Position numbers and translations under genes: made by a program
Notes under the pieces: generated by a model
The model's input: only the letters and a program-made list of their open reading frames with translations
What the model was told of the DNA's origin: nothing
Databases searched by the model: none
Assembly: GCF_030813435.1 (NCBI RefSeq)
Contig: NZ_JAUSUG010000035.1
Span: 1-39,752, forward strand
DNA from: Evansella vedderi
GTDB taxonomy: Bacteria; Bacillota; Bacilli; Bacillales; Salisediminibacteriaceae
Length of the DNA stretch: 39,752 nt
Reading direction: 5' to 3'
Shown here: piece after piece, positions 28,926-38,353 of the stretch
Numbering within the stretch: the first letter of the stretch is position 1
Layout of the letters: every line of letters begins with the position of its first letter

Positions 28926-31900
28926 GTGTTAGCTAGTGATATCAGCTTTGGTCAACAATTACAATATAATGCTGCTACGAAAACGCCTCTTGAGGAAAAA
29001 TATGAGGGATTACTGGTAAAAATGGTTCACTCAGGAAACTCCTTATTTCTAGACCTTGAAGATGGAGCTACTAGTTTAGTAGAAGTATTTTTACCTGATT
29101 CAACATTCCAACATGTCATCCATGACTTGGAATATTATAAGGACGCCTGTTTAATCCGTATAGAAGGTATTAATCAAAATTCTATTCTGTTTACAACCAT
29201 TAAATTTAGCGACACGGTCCATTTTAGTGAATCTGAATCTTTAAAATTTGTAATTAATAAAGCGATTGAATTTGATCTAAATAAATACGCTCCATATAAA
29301 GATCCAATCCAGTTTTTCGAGGATGAATTTCTCCTGGATGATCTTTGTTTTGTCCGTTCCAATGACAACGGAGATAAAGTTACATTAATTGGTACACAAT
29401 ATATGTCTGTGTTCCAGAGGACTAAACAAAACATACTTCAGGCAATTCAAATTATACCGTTGCAAAATAGAGCTGCTGTTTATGGAAAGATTCTCGTATT
29501 TAAAGGATCTATTTCGTTCCAGAATCATTTAAATAATGCCCAGCTTTCTTATGAAACAAACAGAAAGTACCAGGAAAGTCTGAAGGATACGCAAGAATTA
29601 CTAAAGCTTTGGAATTTATATAGTGAGTTAGAAACAGAAGCAGCAAAAGAGCAAATTGAAGAGATAGGAAGTTTAAAATACACTTCCACCTTCAGTAGAT
29701 TAAGTGATAATAACCGCCTTATTCAAGTCTTTTATATTGACAACAAGCCATCATCTTCCTTCCTAAATTCAGATGTGGGCTATGCTGTGGCCTCTGCAGG
29801 TGAATTTAATAAGGATGATATCACCAGAACAAAAAGTACATTTATTGGAACAGTAGCATCCTTATCCAAAAAACGCGCAGGTGATCAATACGAACTAACG
29901 CTAGAGTTAGAGGAAGACTCTGCTACCATACCTACTGCAGGATATATACTGGGAAGTTTTACAGGTTCGAAGATTATGGCCCAGCGAAGAGATAGGGCCC
30001 TTCAGAAAATTCTTGATGGAAAAACACCTTTAGTGAACTTGAAAGTGATTTTACAATCAGGTGCATCTGACGAGATTGTAATGAAACATAAGAAAGGTGT
30101 TAATGAAGAATTATCAAGAAGGATTTTTGGAACAAAAAAAATTAGCTTTACTGAACGGCAAAAAGAAGCTATTGGGATAGCGATTAATACACCAGATATG
30201 GCCATCATACAAGGCCCTCCTGGTACTGGTAAGACCACAGTGATTCGAGCAATTATCTCTAGGCTAAATAAAATTCATGATGGAGATGTTCGTGTTTTAG
30301 TATCAAGTGCACAGCATGATGCAGTGGATAATGCCATCGAGAATGTGGAATATGGGGGACTACCTGCCAATCGAATTGGCGGAAAAAAACAGGACAAAAC
30401 TAATGTTTCCAATCAATCCATTTTAAAATGGATAGGCGAAATTTCTAATAATTGTGACGTGATTCTAGCTCGTGAAGAAAACGGTCAAGCTAGGCTCGTT
30501 GTTCGTGAGATTTTGTTGCTCCATCAAAAGATTTATAAGGACAGAAAAGATCCTGACGCTGTGCTTCCACTATTAAATCAAATGTACCCTCTTATGAGGA
30601 AGATTAGTGTGGAGCAACATTTAATTGAGCAGATGGAAAAACTTCTTAAAAATAACGGTAAAGAAAATACCAATGATAGTACAGTTGTACAAGGTGAGTC
30701 GGAAATTGTTCCTTTATTACAAAGGCAAAGGCTGACCTTTGAATCTTTTATTGATGACGGAAGAGATCAGTTAACAGAGCTTGTCCGCTATTCCCGTTCC
30801 TCCATTGAGCTGGAGATCGAAATACCTAGTGTATGGAACGAGTTAAGATTAGCAGTTGATAGTGATGAAATTAAAAATCTCCTCCCATCTTTTAAAGTAT
30901 CAGTGGAAACATACCTCGATCAATTTGAAGTTAACATTGCGTGTGACTTGGACGAGGATTTATTCGAATTAGATGTGATTTCCATGCTAGATGACCTTAA
31001 ATCTTACTTTGAACAACGTTTTAATAAAGGGATCCAAACGCTATCAGATATTCTTTGGGATTTTAAAGATCAACTGGAAAACCCCGGTAAAATATCTGAC
31101 TTAATTAATAAATACACCAAAATAAACGCAGCCACCTGCCAGCAATCTGTATTAACTAATTATTCAGGTCTTAAAATAAAGACTAATACAGAATATGACT
31201 ATGTGATTATTGATGAGGCTGCAAGGGCGAATCCGTTAGACCTGCTAATTCCTATGAGTCTAGGAAAGCATATTATTTTAGTAGGGGATCACAAGCAACT
31301 ACCTCATTTGCTAGAAGATGAAGTTGTAAACAGTTTATTAGAGCATAAAAATGATCCTGAAATACGAGAATTATTAAATGAGCCTTTGTTTTCCAGATTA
31401 TTTAATATGCTGGAAAAAACAAAACTCACTTCCCACAAACGGACAGTAATGTTAGTAGACCAATATCGAATGCACCCTAAAATTTCAAAATTTGTAAGTG
31501 ATTGCTTTTATGAAGGTGCTCTTTTGTCCACTCACGTAACAGAAGAGCAAAAAGCACATAATTTACAACGTTACAACTATTCACCTATTGCCTGGATCAA
31601 TGTACCGAAATCAAATGGAAAAGAGTATTCAGTTAACGGTCAAAGTAAAAGCCGTAAAAGTGAGCTAGAAAAAGTGATGAAAGAAATCAATGGTGTATTA
31701 GATGGGAACCAGGATTATTCGATTGGGATTATTACGTTTTATAAAAAACAGGCATTAGACTTGCAGGATGAAATATCTAAATTATCTTTACAGGATCAAA
31801 GCCGCATTGAGGTAGGTACGGTGGACTCCTTTCAAGGAAAAGAATTTGATGTTGTAATCTTATCCACTGTCCGATCCAATAATCATAGAGATAAAAAGAA

Positions 31901-32075
31901 AAGAGTAGGTTTTTTAGATTCAAGAAATCGTTTGAATGTAGCCTTTAGCCGTGGCAAAAGACTGTTAATTGTTGTGGGAGATGCAGAAACGGTTGCATTA
32001 GATGAAGGAAAGATTGTAATTCAAGAATTGTATGATTTTTATCAGCTTTGTAGAAAAGAGGGTTATTGTGAGTAG
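28926..32075 (+). CDS. DNA2/UPF1-like superfamily 1 helicase
   Basis: This 1049-residue protein has an N-terminal 400 residues forming a beta-rich accessory region. The helicase core follows: Walker A GPPGTGKT (430-437) preceded by a Q-motif-like TERQKEAI, DEAA box (763-766) in YVIIDEAARANPL, VGDHKQLPH, QYRMHP (846-851), VGTVDSFQGKE (963-973), and NRLNVAFSRGKR. The roughly 300-residue gap between motifs I and II is an insertion rich in helices, typical of the AAA_11/AAA_12 (DNA2/NAM7) group. No extra nuclease domain is apparent. GTG 28926 with AGGGGGA upstream. It likely unwinds or translocates on DNA or RNA ends as the motor of the system. The next gene begins within its last codons. Confidence 0.9.
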   Translation: MLASDISFGQQLQYNAATKTPLEEKYEGLLVKMVHSGNSLFLDLEDGATSLVEVFLPDSTFQHVIHDLEYYKDACLIRIEGINQNSILFTTIKFSDTVHFSESESLKFVINKAIEFDLNKYAPYKDPIQFFEDEFLLDDLCFVRSNDNGDKVTLIGTQYMSVFQRTKQNILQAIQIIPLQNRAAVYGKILVFKGSISFQNHLNNAQLSYETNRKYQESLKDTQELLKLWNLYSELETEAAKEQIEEIGSLKYTSTFSRLSDNNRLIQVFYIDNKPSSSFLNSDVGYAVASAGEFNKDDITRTKSTFIGTVASLSKKRAGDQYELTLELEEDSATIPTAGYILGSFTGSKIMAQRRDRALQKILDGKTPLVNLKVILQSGASDEIVMKHKKGVNEELSRRIFGTKKISFTERQKEAIGIAINTPDMAIIQGPPGTGKTTVIRAIISRLNKIHDGDVRVLVSSAQHDAVDNAIENVEYGGLPANRIGGKKQDKTNVSNQSILKWIGEISNNCDVILAREENGQARLVVREILLLHQKIYKDRKDPDAVLPLLNQMYPLMRKISVEQHLIEQMEKLLKNNGKENTNDSTVVQGESEIVPLLQRQRLTFESFIDDGRDQLTELVRYSRSSIELEIEIPSVWNELRLAVDSDEIKNLLPSFKVSVETYLDQFEVNIACDLDEDLFELDVISMLDDLKSYFEQRFNKGIQTLSDILWDFKDQLENPGKISDLINKYTKINAATCQQSVLTNYSGLKIKTNTEYDYVIIDEAARANPLDLLIPMSLGKHIILVGDHKQLPHLLEDEVVNSLLEHKNDPEIRELLNEPLFSRLFNMLEKTKLTSHKRTVMLVDQYRMHPKISKFVSDCFYEGALLSTHVTEEQKAHNLQRYNYSPIAWINVPKSNGKEYSVNGQSKSRKSELEKVMKEINGVLDGNQDYSIGIITFYKKQALDLQDEISKLSLQDQSRIEVGTVDSFQGKEFDVVILSTVRSNNHRDKKKRVGFLDSRNRLNVAFSRGKRLLIVVGDAETVALDEGKIVIQELYDFYQLCRKEGYCE

Positions 32076-33633
32076 ACATTGCTACAGTGTAGATTTAGGA
32101 AAGAGCCCTGTAAAGCCCCATTATTTTCATAGACAAGTTGCTTGGCCTGTTTATGCTTGGAAAGCCATTTTACCTTCCGTATTAAAGGATAATCTAGATA
32201 TTTTACAAAAGCTCATTTTATCTTTTGCAAAAATTAATAAACTGAAGGATGCTACAACTCTATATGAACTAGGTCTATCTAAAGAGTTAGTGCAAACTGT
32301 TAAACGATCTTGTATTTCCTATGGTTATTTAGACACAGATAGCCGATTAACAGATAGCGGCAATAAGCTTCTAATGAACAGTATGAATATCGAACAGGAT
32401 ATGCTAATGAATTATGAACATGTCTATATTTTTAGAGATGCTTTAACGGGGGATATAATTCCTAACTTTAATGTGTCTGAAATACCAAGGGAAGAAAGGA
32501 AGGAATATGATTTTATCCTTGAAGAAAGTAAAAGTTACCGTAATTTAAAGCCAACCTTTGTTGATATTGGACAAGCCTTGAAACGACGCAAGCAAATAAA
32601 TAAATTTGCAGAAACCATACAAAAGGATTATGCAAATGAAGAAGTGGAAGCGGAGCAGTTTAGTGACTTGGATGAAATGGATTTATCTGTTGAGGAGGTT
32701 GACTGGGAGTCGGTTAATGACGAAGGAATGGTAGACGTACCGACTCTAGCAGAAAAAGAGGCAGCGGAGGAAAAGAAAGTAGGGGAAGGAAAAACGACGG
32801 TTAAAATTATCAGTAATAAACCAGATAAGATTTTCCTTAGTGCCAATATATATATAGACCCCGATATGCCTGAAAGAATAGGAATTACCTCCCCATTTGG
32901 TGAACACGAAGACGATTGGTTTACGAAACATATGCTAATGCATATTCGAAAAAGCGAAAGTTTAAAGGATATCGTGGAGTTTTTCATGGAAGAAGCGAAA
33001 GAGGAGTTAAAGGACAAATTTCCATTTAACAACCATTTAGAGATTGAATTATTCAATAAGTATCCTTTTATTGCAAACTATGACGAATGGCAGCCTCTAA
33101 GAACTCACATTGAAGCTACTACTAGGGCATATAATCGATTAATTCAAGGCCACGAGGATTATGATACATTTTATATGCGTGCTCAAAGAACACTAGAAGG
33201 GGTTTTAAAATATTCCATTGAAAAATTACCAAATAAAATGGAAGTGATGAAACCTGTTACCAAATATAGCTTTAAAGATACTATTAAAAGCATTGCTGAA
33301 GAGCTACGGATTGAAATACCTGCTAACTTTGAAAGCTCTGCTTTTTATGAGCGATTATTGCAGGTTTCTAGAGGAAAAGGTATCTCCAGTAAAGACAGAT
33401 CTCTCTTTTTAGCATTTGATGCTTTTTATAAAGGTGATGAGTCCCCTTCATTATTACTATTAAGGAATGTACCTGACTTTTATAAACGTATCAATCTCAT
33501 TACAAACATACGAAATAAATCAACACATTATAATGAAGAAACTATTGAAAATGAAAATTTTGAGTTTTTAAAACGAGAGCTTGATATTTTATTAGATAGT
33601 TTAATATCACATTACTTAATCTCAAGGAGCTAA
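32068..33633 (+). CDS. Winged-helix protein with C-terminal HEPN motif
   Basis: This 521-residue protein has a winged-helix-like N-terminal region at about 40-105 (DILQKLILSFAKINKLKDAT, ELVQTVKRSCISYGYL, RLTDSGNKLLM), which would bind nucleic acid or proteins. Residues 185-260 are an acidic linker. The C-terminal 230 residues are helical and end with IRNKSTHYNEE: RNKSTH at 482-487 fits the R-X4-6-H HEPN RNase signature. I chose GTG 32068, which overlaps the helicase stop by eight bases and follows AGAGGG; the track-length ATG at 32032 would add 12 residues over helicase coding. The likely role is DNA-end or partner sensing with an RNase-type effector. The family has no name known to me. Confidence 0.65.
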   Translation: MSRHCYSVDLGKSPVKPHYFHRQVAWPVYAWKAILPSVLKDNLDILQKLILSFAKINKLKDATTLYELGLSKELVQTVKRSCISYGYLDTDSRLTDSGNKLLMNSMNIEQDMLMNYEHVYIFRDALTGDIIPNFNVSEIPREERKEYDFILEESKSYRNLKPTFVDIGQALKRRKQINKFAETIQKDYANEEVEAEQFSDLDEMDLSVEEVDWESVNDEGMVDVPTLAEKEAAEEKKVGEGKTTVKIISNKPDKIFLSANIYIDPDMPERIGITSPFGEHEDDWFTKHMLMHIRKSESLKDIVEFFMEEAKEELKDKFPFNNHLEIELFNKYPFIANYDEWQPLRTHIEATTRAYNRLIQGHEDYDTFYMRAQRTLEGVLKYSIEKLPNKMEVMKPVTKYSFKDTIKSIAEELRIEIPANFESSAFYERLLQVSRGKGISSKDRSLFLAFDAFYKGDESPSLLLLRNVPDFYKRINLITNIRNKSTHYNEETIENENFEFLKRELDILLDSLISHYLISRS

Positions 33634-33637
33634 TCAG

Positions 33638-36028
33638 ATGGCAAAAAGAAATAAGATGTTTCAAAAAAATAAACAACAGACAAATCAAGAAAAGACAAAA
33701 CAAGAAATGAAGAAAGAACTTGTAGAACAAGCTAAGCAGGAAAAGGAGAAAGAGCTGTTAAAGGATGAGCGTATTCAAGAAAAGATTCAAGAATATGAAG
33801 ATAAAAAAGCCGTATGTGAACGTCAAATAAAAGAAAAAGAAGAAGAATTCAAAAGAAAAAGCGTTGAGCTGGAAAATAAGTATGAGGAACTTAAAAATAA
33901 GTTAAAGAGGGAAATAACGGACCAAGAAGAGCTGCTCCAACTTGAGAAGTCGACTCTACTAGAAGAAAGGCGTAAGATTGCTGAAGATCGGGAAAAAATG
34001 ATTGATGCACTAAAAGCTGAAGAGAAAAATATTCAAGAGACGTATCGACAAGAGCTCCATACCATTTGGGAAGGAGATTTGCAGAAAAAGCTCAAGGAAA
34101 ATCAAGACATTGTTGTAAAGGCTGAGCAACAATATCAAGAATCATTAAAGAAAAATGAAGAACTCCTTACTAAGGCAAGTGAAAAGGTATTGGCTGCGCA
34201 GGATGAAGCCCATCAAATAAAACTAATGGCAGAAAAAGAAAGATTAAAAATTGTTCAGGCTTCACAGGAAAGGGTAGAAACGGAGTACCATCAACTTTTA
34301 AGTGATTTTGAAATAAAAATGATAACCTTAGTAGAAAAGGAAGCTGCATTAAAGAAACGAAAACTGGAAGTGGAGCTGCAAGAAGAAGACATATCATTTA
34401 TGAAGCAGGAGCTTGTGGAAAAGCGGAATTATTATGAGACAAAGCTAAAAGAGCTTTCTCCTAAAAAAGTGGAAGAGCTTCAGTTTGAGATAAAGTCAAT
34501 ACAAGAGCTTCGTCAGTTAGACCAAGAAATCATAGAAAAGCAAAAAGAGGAGCTTCGCCATTTATCCAGATTCATTCCAGAAGATGAATTAAGGTCAGTC
34601 AATACCATTGTGGAAGAGTTGGATTCTGTTCGACGGGAGAATTTGAGATTAAAAGATGAACTTGCTCAATACCCTTCACAAGAGGAGTTACTTTCATTAA
34701 GAAACAGTGCAGATAAAGTGGTGCTATTAGAAGACAAACTCCAAGAAGAGCAACGTTTAAAGCTGGAGGCTCAAAATAAAGCAGACTCCCTAAGTATAGG
34801 TGTCTTAGAATTAGAGCAAACGAAACGTGTTGCCGAAACCTTAAAGACATTAAATTCCCAGCTACAGGAAGAACTTAATAAAATCAATGAAGTTTATAAA
34901 TCCTCTACTCAAAGCAAGTTCCCTAGTTTGATAGAGATAGACCGACATATTGCATCTCAGGATATTATTCGTCCTACCAATACAAAAATGGATTTAAAAG
35001 AATTAGTAAAATATTTGAGAAATTACGGTGCAGCACAGCTGGGTTTATATTATTCTGAAAAGACAATTCGCGCGTTTATTGCGTCGTTAGCAGCATCAAA
35101 GTTATTAATTTTACAGGGACTAAGTGGGACAGGTAAGTCAAGTCTCCCTAGACTCTTCAAAGAAGCGTTACAAATAGAAAATACATTAGTCCCTGTTCAG
35201 CCTTCATGGCGTGACAACCGGGAATTATTAGGGTACGACAATGACTTTACGCGTAGGTTTAAAGAAACCATCTTCACAAAGAAAGTGTATGAAGCCTCAG
35301 CAACTAGTAATCGGGAAAAAGTATACTTTATAGTGTTGGACGAAATGAACTTGGCCCGAATTGAATATTATTTTGCTGACTTTTTAGCTGTTCTTGAAGA
35401 GAATCCAGAAAATTGGGTAATTCCATTGGTCTCAAATAATGATGAAACAAATATTGAGAATAGACCCACCTATCTCGTTGAAAATCATACGAGTTTGTTT
35501 GTAACACCAAACATTTGGTTTATCGGAACAGCGAATAGGGATGAATCCACCTTTGGTATTACAGATAAGGTGTATGACAGAGCACAAATATTGAATTTCC
35601 ATTCACGTGAAGAAGAATTTCAGGCAGATGCTCCAAAGCAAGTAAAGATTTCGTTTAGTGAATTCAGTGGTTTATTAGAAAACGCTCAGTTACAAAAGGA
35701 GCATGGTCTTACTTCTGAGGAATGGGCACAAATTGATTTGATTGATGAATTTTTACGCATTAATTTAGAAATCACTTTCGGTAACCGGATAAAAATGCAA
35801 ATGGAGAAATTTGTTTCTGTTTATGTTGCGGCCGGCGGAACTAAACTAGAGGCTATTGACCATCTGATTGCTCATAAAGTACTGCGTAAATTAGAAGGAA
35901 GATACGAGACTTATTTAAAGGACAGTTTAAAGGAGCTAACTGAACTAATTGAAGCGGAATTTGGTCAACAGCATTTTACTGAGTGTAAAAGTTTAATTTC
36001 ACAAAAAATAACACGTTTAGGTGGCTAA
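33638..36028 (+). CDS. Coiled-coil McrB-like AAA+ ATPase
   Basis: This 796-residue protein has residues 1 to about 435 as almost continuous coiled coil of Glu/Lys/Gln heptads, SMC-like in appearance. The C-terminal AAA+ domain is of the McrB/MoxR-related type: Walker A GLSGTGKS (494-501), VQPSWRDNRELLGY, Walker B with the McrB signature VLDEMNLARIEYYF (566-579), and sensor region WFIGTANRDESTFGI. McrB hexamers use NTP hydrolysis to translocate DNA and drive an McrC nuclease. The next gene is the McrC-like partner (DUF2357), starting five bases after this stop. ATG 33638 with AAGGAG eight bases upstream. The long coiled coil in place of a DNA-recognition domain is unusual and may form a filament or sensor arm. 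Confidence 0.85.
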   Translation: MAKRNKMFQKNKQQTNQEKTKQEMKKELVEQAKQEKEKELLKDERIQEKIQEYEDKKAVCERQIKEKEEEFKRKSVELENKYEELKNKLKREITDQEELLQLEKSTLLEERRKIAEDREKMIDALKAEEKNIQETYRQELHTIWEGDLQKKLKENQDIVVKAEQQYQESLKKNEELLTKASEKVLAAQDEAHQIKLMAEKERLKIVQASQERVETEYHQLLSDFEIKMITLVEKEAALKKRKLEVELQEEDISFMKQELVEKRNYYETKLKELSPKKVEELQFEIKSIQELRQLDQEIIEKQKEELRHLSRFIPEDELRSVNTIVEELDSVRRENLRLKDELAQYPSQEELLSLRNSADKVVLLEDKLQEEQRLKLEAQNKADSLSIGVLELEQTKRVAETLKTLNSQLQEELNKINEVYKSSTQSKFPSLIEIDRHIASQDIIRPTNTKMDLKELVKYLRNYGAAQLGLYYSEKTIRAFIASLAASKLLILQGLSGTGKSSLPRLFKEALQIENTLVPVQPSWRDNRELLGYDNDFTRRFKETIFTKKVYEASATSNREKVYFIVLDEMNLARIEYYFADFLAVLEENPENWVIPLVSNNDETNIENRPTYLVENHTSLFVTPNIWFIGTANRDESTFGITDKVYDRAQILNFHSREEEFQADAPKQVKISFSEFSGLLENAQLQKEHGLTSEEWAQIDLIDEFLRINLEITFGNRIKMQMEKFVSVYVAAGGTKLEAIDHLIAHKVLRKLEGRYETYLKDSLKELTELIEAEFGQQHFTECKSLISQKITRLGG

Positions 36029-36032
36029 TTTT

Positions 36033-38339
36033 ATGAAATTAGTAATAAGAAATAGTTCAGGTTTCAGTCAGGGGTTGTCTAATAAAAGTCAGACAGTCCG
36101 AATTTCCAGCTTATTTAATTACTTGGAGTTAACTTTAGGGGAAGAAAAGCTGTATGAAGTTTCCATTAACGATACTCTGTTTGCTTTTGAAAAAAACGAA
36201 GATGGTAACTATATCATTCCGTGTTATATGAGCAGAGAAAATCATACAACTCTTCAATTAACTATAGACCATAAGACAATTCGCATCGTTCTAAAATTTG
36301 CGGAAGAACTATTTGTCGGTGAGTCTTTAATTGATAGCCTTGCAGACTTTCACCGAAGTGTGTCAGAGTGGCTCCAAGATGAGCAAAAATCAATGGAACA
36401 ATTAATAGAGGCCATTAGAGTGGGTGATATTCATTTACTCCAAATGATCAATCCTTTAACTGGATTGGATGATGAATCGATTTTAGAAGATGTCTATAAA
36501 GTATTACCATTTGCCTTGGATATTTGTACGAAGCCAAGACAACATTTACGCATGGAGGAGGAAGTTATGGACGTGGAGTTAGTGAAGCGGGTGACTCCCT
36601 CCTCACTACAGCATCTAGCTTCTCACTCTGAGCATTGGCGGTCGCGGACATTTTCTGGTTTAATTCCCTCAAGATTAAAGGCAGAAATATATGAAGATGA
36701 AATAAATATCTATGAAAATATATTTTTTAAAATGGTAATAGAAGCTATTTTAAACTATGTCGTTAAAAAACATGAACAAGTGAAAAAGGCTATTTCCCAA
36801 AAGGATACTTTGCATGACTGGGAGTTCTACGCTGGAGAAATTAATGATTATCATAAATTAGAAATGTTGAGAAGCTTATTACCAGAATACGATAGTGAGT
36901 CTGAAGAAGGCGTCAGAAAACAGTTCAAGGAACTGGAGAGTATGATTTCTTCCATTGAAAAGCAATTATCGTCGGTAATTTCCACCCCCTTTTTTCAAGG
37001 ATTGGATGCAACAAAACGTTTAGAGCTTCCAATCCAGCCTACAAATATCATTAACATGGATAACAGGTATAATGAACTTTTTAAGGTGTGGAATAAATTA
37101 TTAATGCTTAATAACAAGACTCAAGAGGATCTAACTGGGGCCAGTATTGTAAAGGTTGATGAATATTACAAGGCTTATGTACAGGTACTAAGTATTTATT
37201 CCTTGCATTTACTGGGATACGAATTTCATGAAGCTTCCTATCTTGAACTAGACAGTGATAAGACCGTCAACTTCAATGCTACATTTAGTAATGACTATGC
37301 GGTTGTGAATGTACAAAATCACCGGACAGAAAATGACGATATTATATCCTTTAAGATGGAAGAATCTTTATCATTTGAACTAAATGTACCAAAGTCCTTT
37401 CCTGTATCATTAAAGGATTATGAGGAAGATAAAACCTTTAAAGAGATATGGAGAGAACAGAAGCAGATTTTAGTTTTTCGAAAAAAACCAAGTAGTTCCC
37501 TTATACGTAAGCTAGAGCAGGTTATAAAGAATTATACAGAGGAACAAAAGAATATTTCTACCAAGGAAAAAGTTCAATTAAATAAATTGGATTTAGAATG
37601 GAGAAAAACATTATCGGAAAAATTAACTATTATACCGGAAAACCGTACTTTTGATTTAAATCTTCATATACTTTTTAGTTACTTAGGCAAATCAGAGAAA
37701 AACCTTCAAACATACACTGATCAAATACTAAACTCAGTTCAATCAACATCCCCATCGCAACCTGGTTCAGACATTTTCTTGCTTCCGGTCAATATGGATG
37801 ATTTCTCAAAGGTTGAAAATGCTGGTTTATTACAACGATTAATCAATTTTGGAGAAGCCTTTACAGAACGCGATGCAGAAAAATACGGGGATTACAGAAG
37901 AGGTATATTGCCGGTTAGTCAAACAGACTTACGATCTATTCAACGTTTAAGTAAGTTGTTTAATTTGTTTATTTACCGCCAACTACTACATTGGGGAACG
38001 AACTTTAATGAATGTCCAAATTGCAAATCAAAAAATATAAGCAAACTTGATGAGCATTCTTGGCAATGCAGGGATGTCAATTGTCATTTAGTTTGGGGAA
38101 CGACCCGCTGTTCCACTGGTTGTCATGAATTCTTTGAATGGATGAAACCAACTATTAATCTAAAGTTAGCAAAACAACAATCTACCAATACAAAAGGTTA
38201 TCATTTAGACAAGCTTTTGTTAAATGAAATGTTATTTGACCGATCCGTTATTACTGCTTTTGATTATCAAGTGGATAAACAAAATGAACTATCTTATTAT
38301 CCAAGGTGTCCCAAATGCGGGAAATCATCATTTAATTAA
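36033..38339 (+). CDS. DUF2357/McrC-like protein with zinc-binding C-terminus
   Basis: This 768-residue protein's N-terminal half resembles DUF2357 proteins, the McrC-like partners of McrB-type ATPases (LIDSLADFHRSVSEWLQDEQ, a helical RSRTFSGLIPSRLKAEIYED region, and NRYNELFKVWNKLLM parallel to the family's YExW segment). A PD-(D/E)XK nuclease is expected near residues 380-450, but I cannot pick a clean catalytic D...ExK set. The C-terminus has a zinc-ribbon-like cluster CPNCKS...CRDVNC...CSTGC at about 660-695 and another CPKC at the very end. I chose ATG 36033 (AGGTGG eight bases upstream) over GTG 36021. It should be the nuclease or stator driven by the preceding ATPase. Confidence 0.7.
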   Translation: MKLVIRNSSGFSQGLSNKSQTVRISSLFNYLELTLGEEKLYEVSINDTLFAFEKNEDGNYIIPCYMSRENHTTLQLTIDHKTIRIVLKFAEELFVGESLIDSLADFHRSVSEWLQDEQKSMEQLIEAIRVGDIHLLQMINPLTGLDDESILEDVYKVLPFALDICTKPRQHLRMEEEVMDVELVKRVTPSSLQHLASHSEHWRSRTFSGLIPSRLKAEIYEDEINIYENIFFKMVIEAILNYVVKKHEQVKKAISQKDTLHDWEFYAGEINDYHKLEMLRSLLPEYDSESEEGVRKQFKELESMISSIEKQLSSVISTPFFQGLDATKRLELPIQPTNIINMDNRYNELFKVWNKLLMLNNKTQEDLTGASIVKVDEYYKAYVQVLSIYSLHLLGYEFHEASYLELDSDKTVNFNATFSNDYAVVNVQNHRTENDDIISFKMEESLSFELNVPKSFPVSLKDYEEDKTFKEIWREQKQILVFRKKPSSSLIRKLEQVIKNYTEEQKNISTKEKVQLNKLDLEWRKTLSEKLTIIPENRTFDLNLHILFSYLGKSEKNLQTYTDQILNSVQSTSPSQPGSDIFLLPVNMDDFSKVENAGLLQRLINFGEAFTERDAEKYGDYRRGILPVSQTDLRSIQRLSKLFNLFIYRQLLHWGTNFNECPNCKSKNISKLDEHSWQCRDVNCHLVWGTTRCSTGCHEFFEWMKPTINLKLAKQQSTNTKGYHLDKLLLNEMLFDRSVITAFDYQVDKQNELSYYPRCPKCGKSSFN

Positions 38340-38353
38340 GAGAGGCACACTTT

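Noticed and set aside
32032-32067. ATG 32032 as start of the wHTH-HEPN protein
   Set aside because: No ribosome site, and it would add residues read from helicase coding sequence; GTG 32068 has AGAGGG and natural overlap.
32628-33056. Minus-strand ORF of 142 codons opposite the wHTH-HEPN gene
   Set aside because: Ser/Ile-rich shadow of an acidic plus-strand coding region; no start signal.
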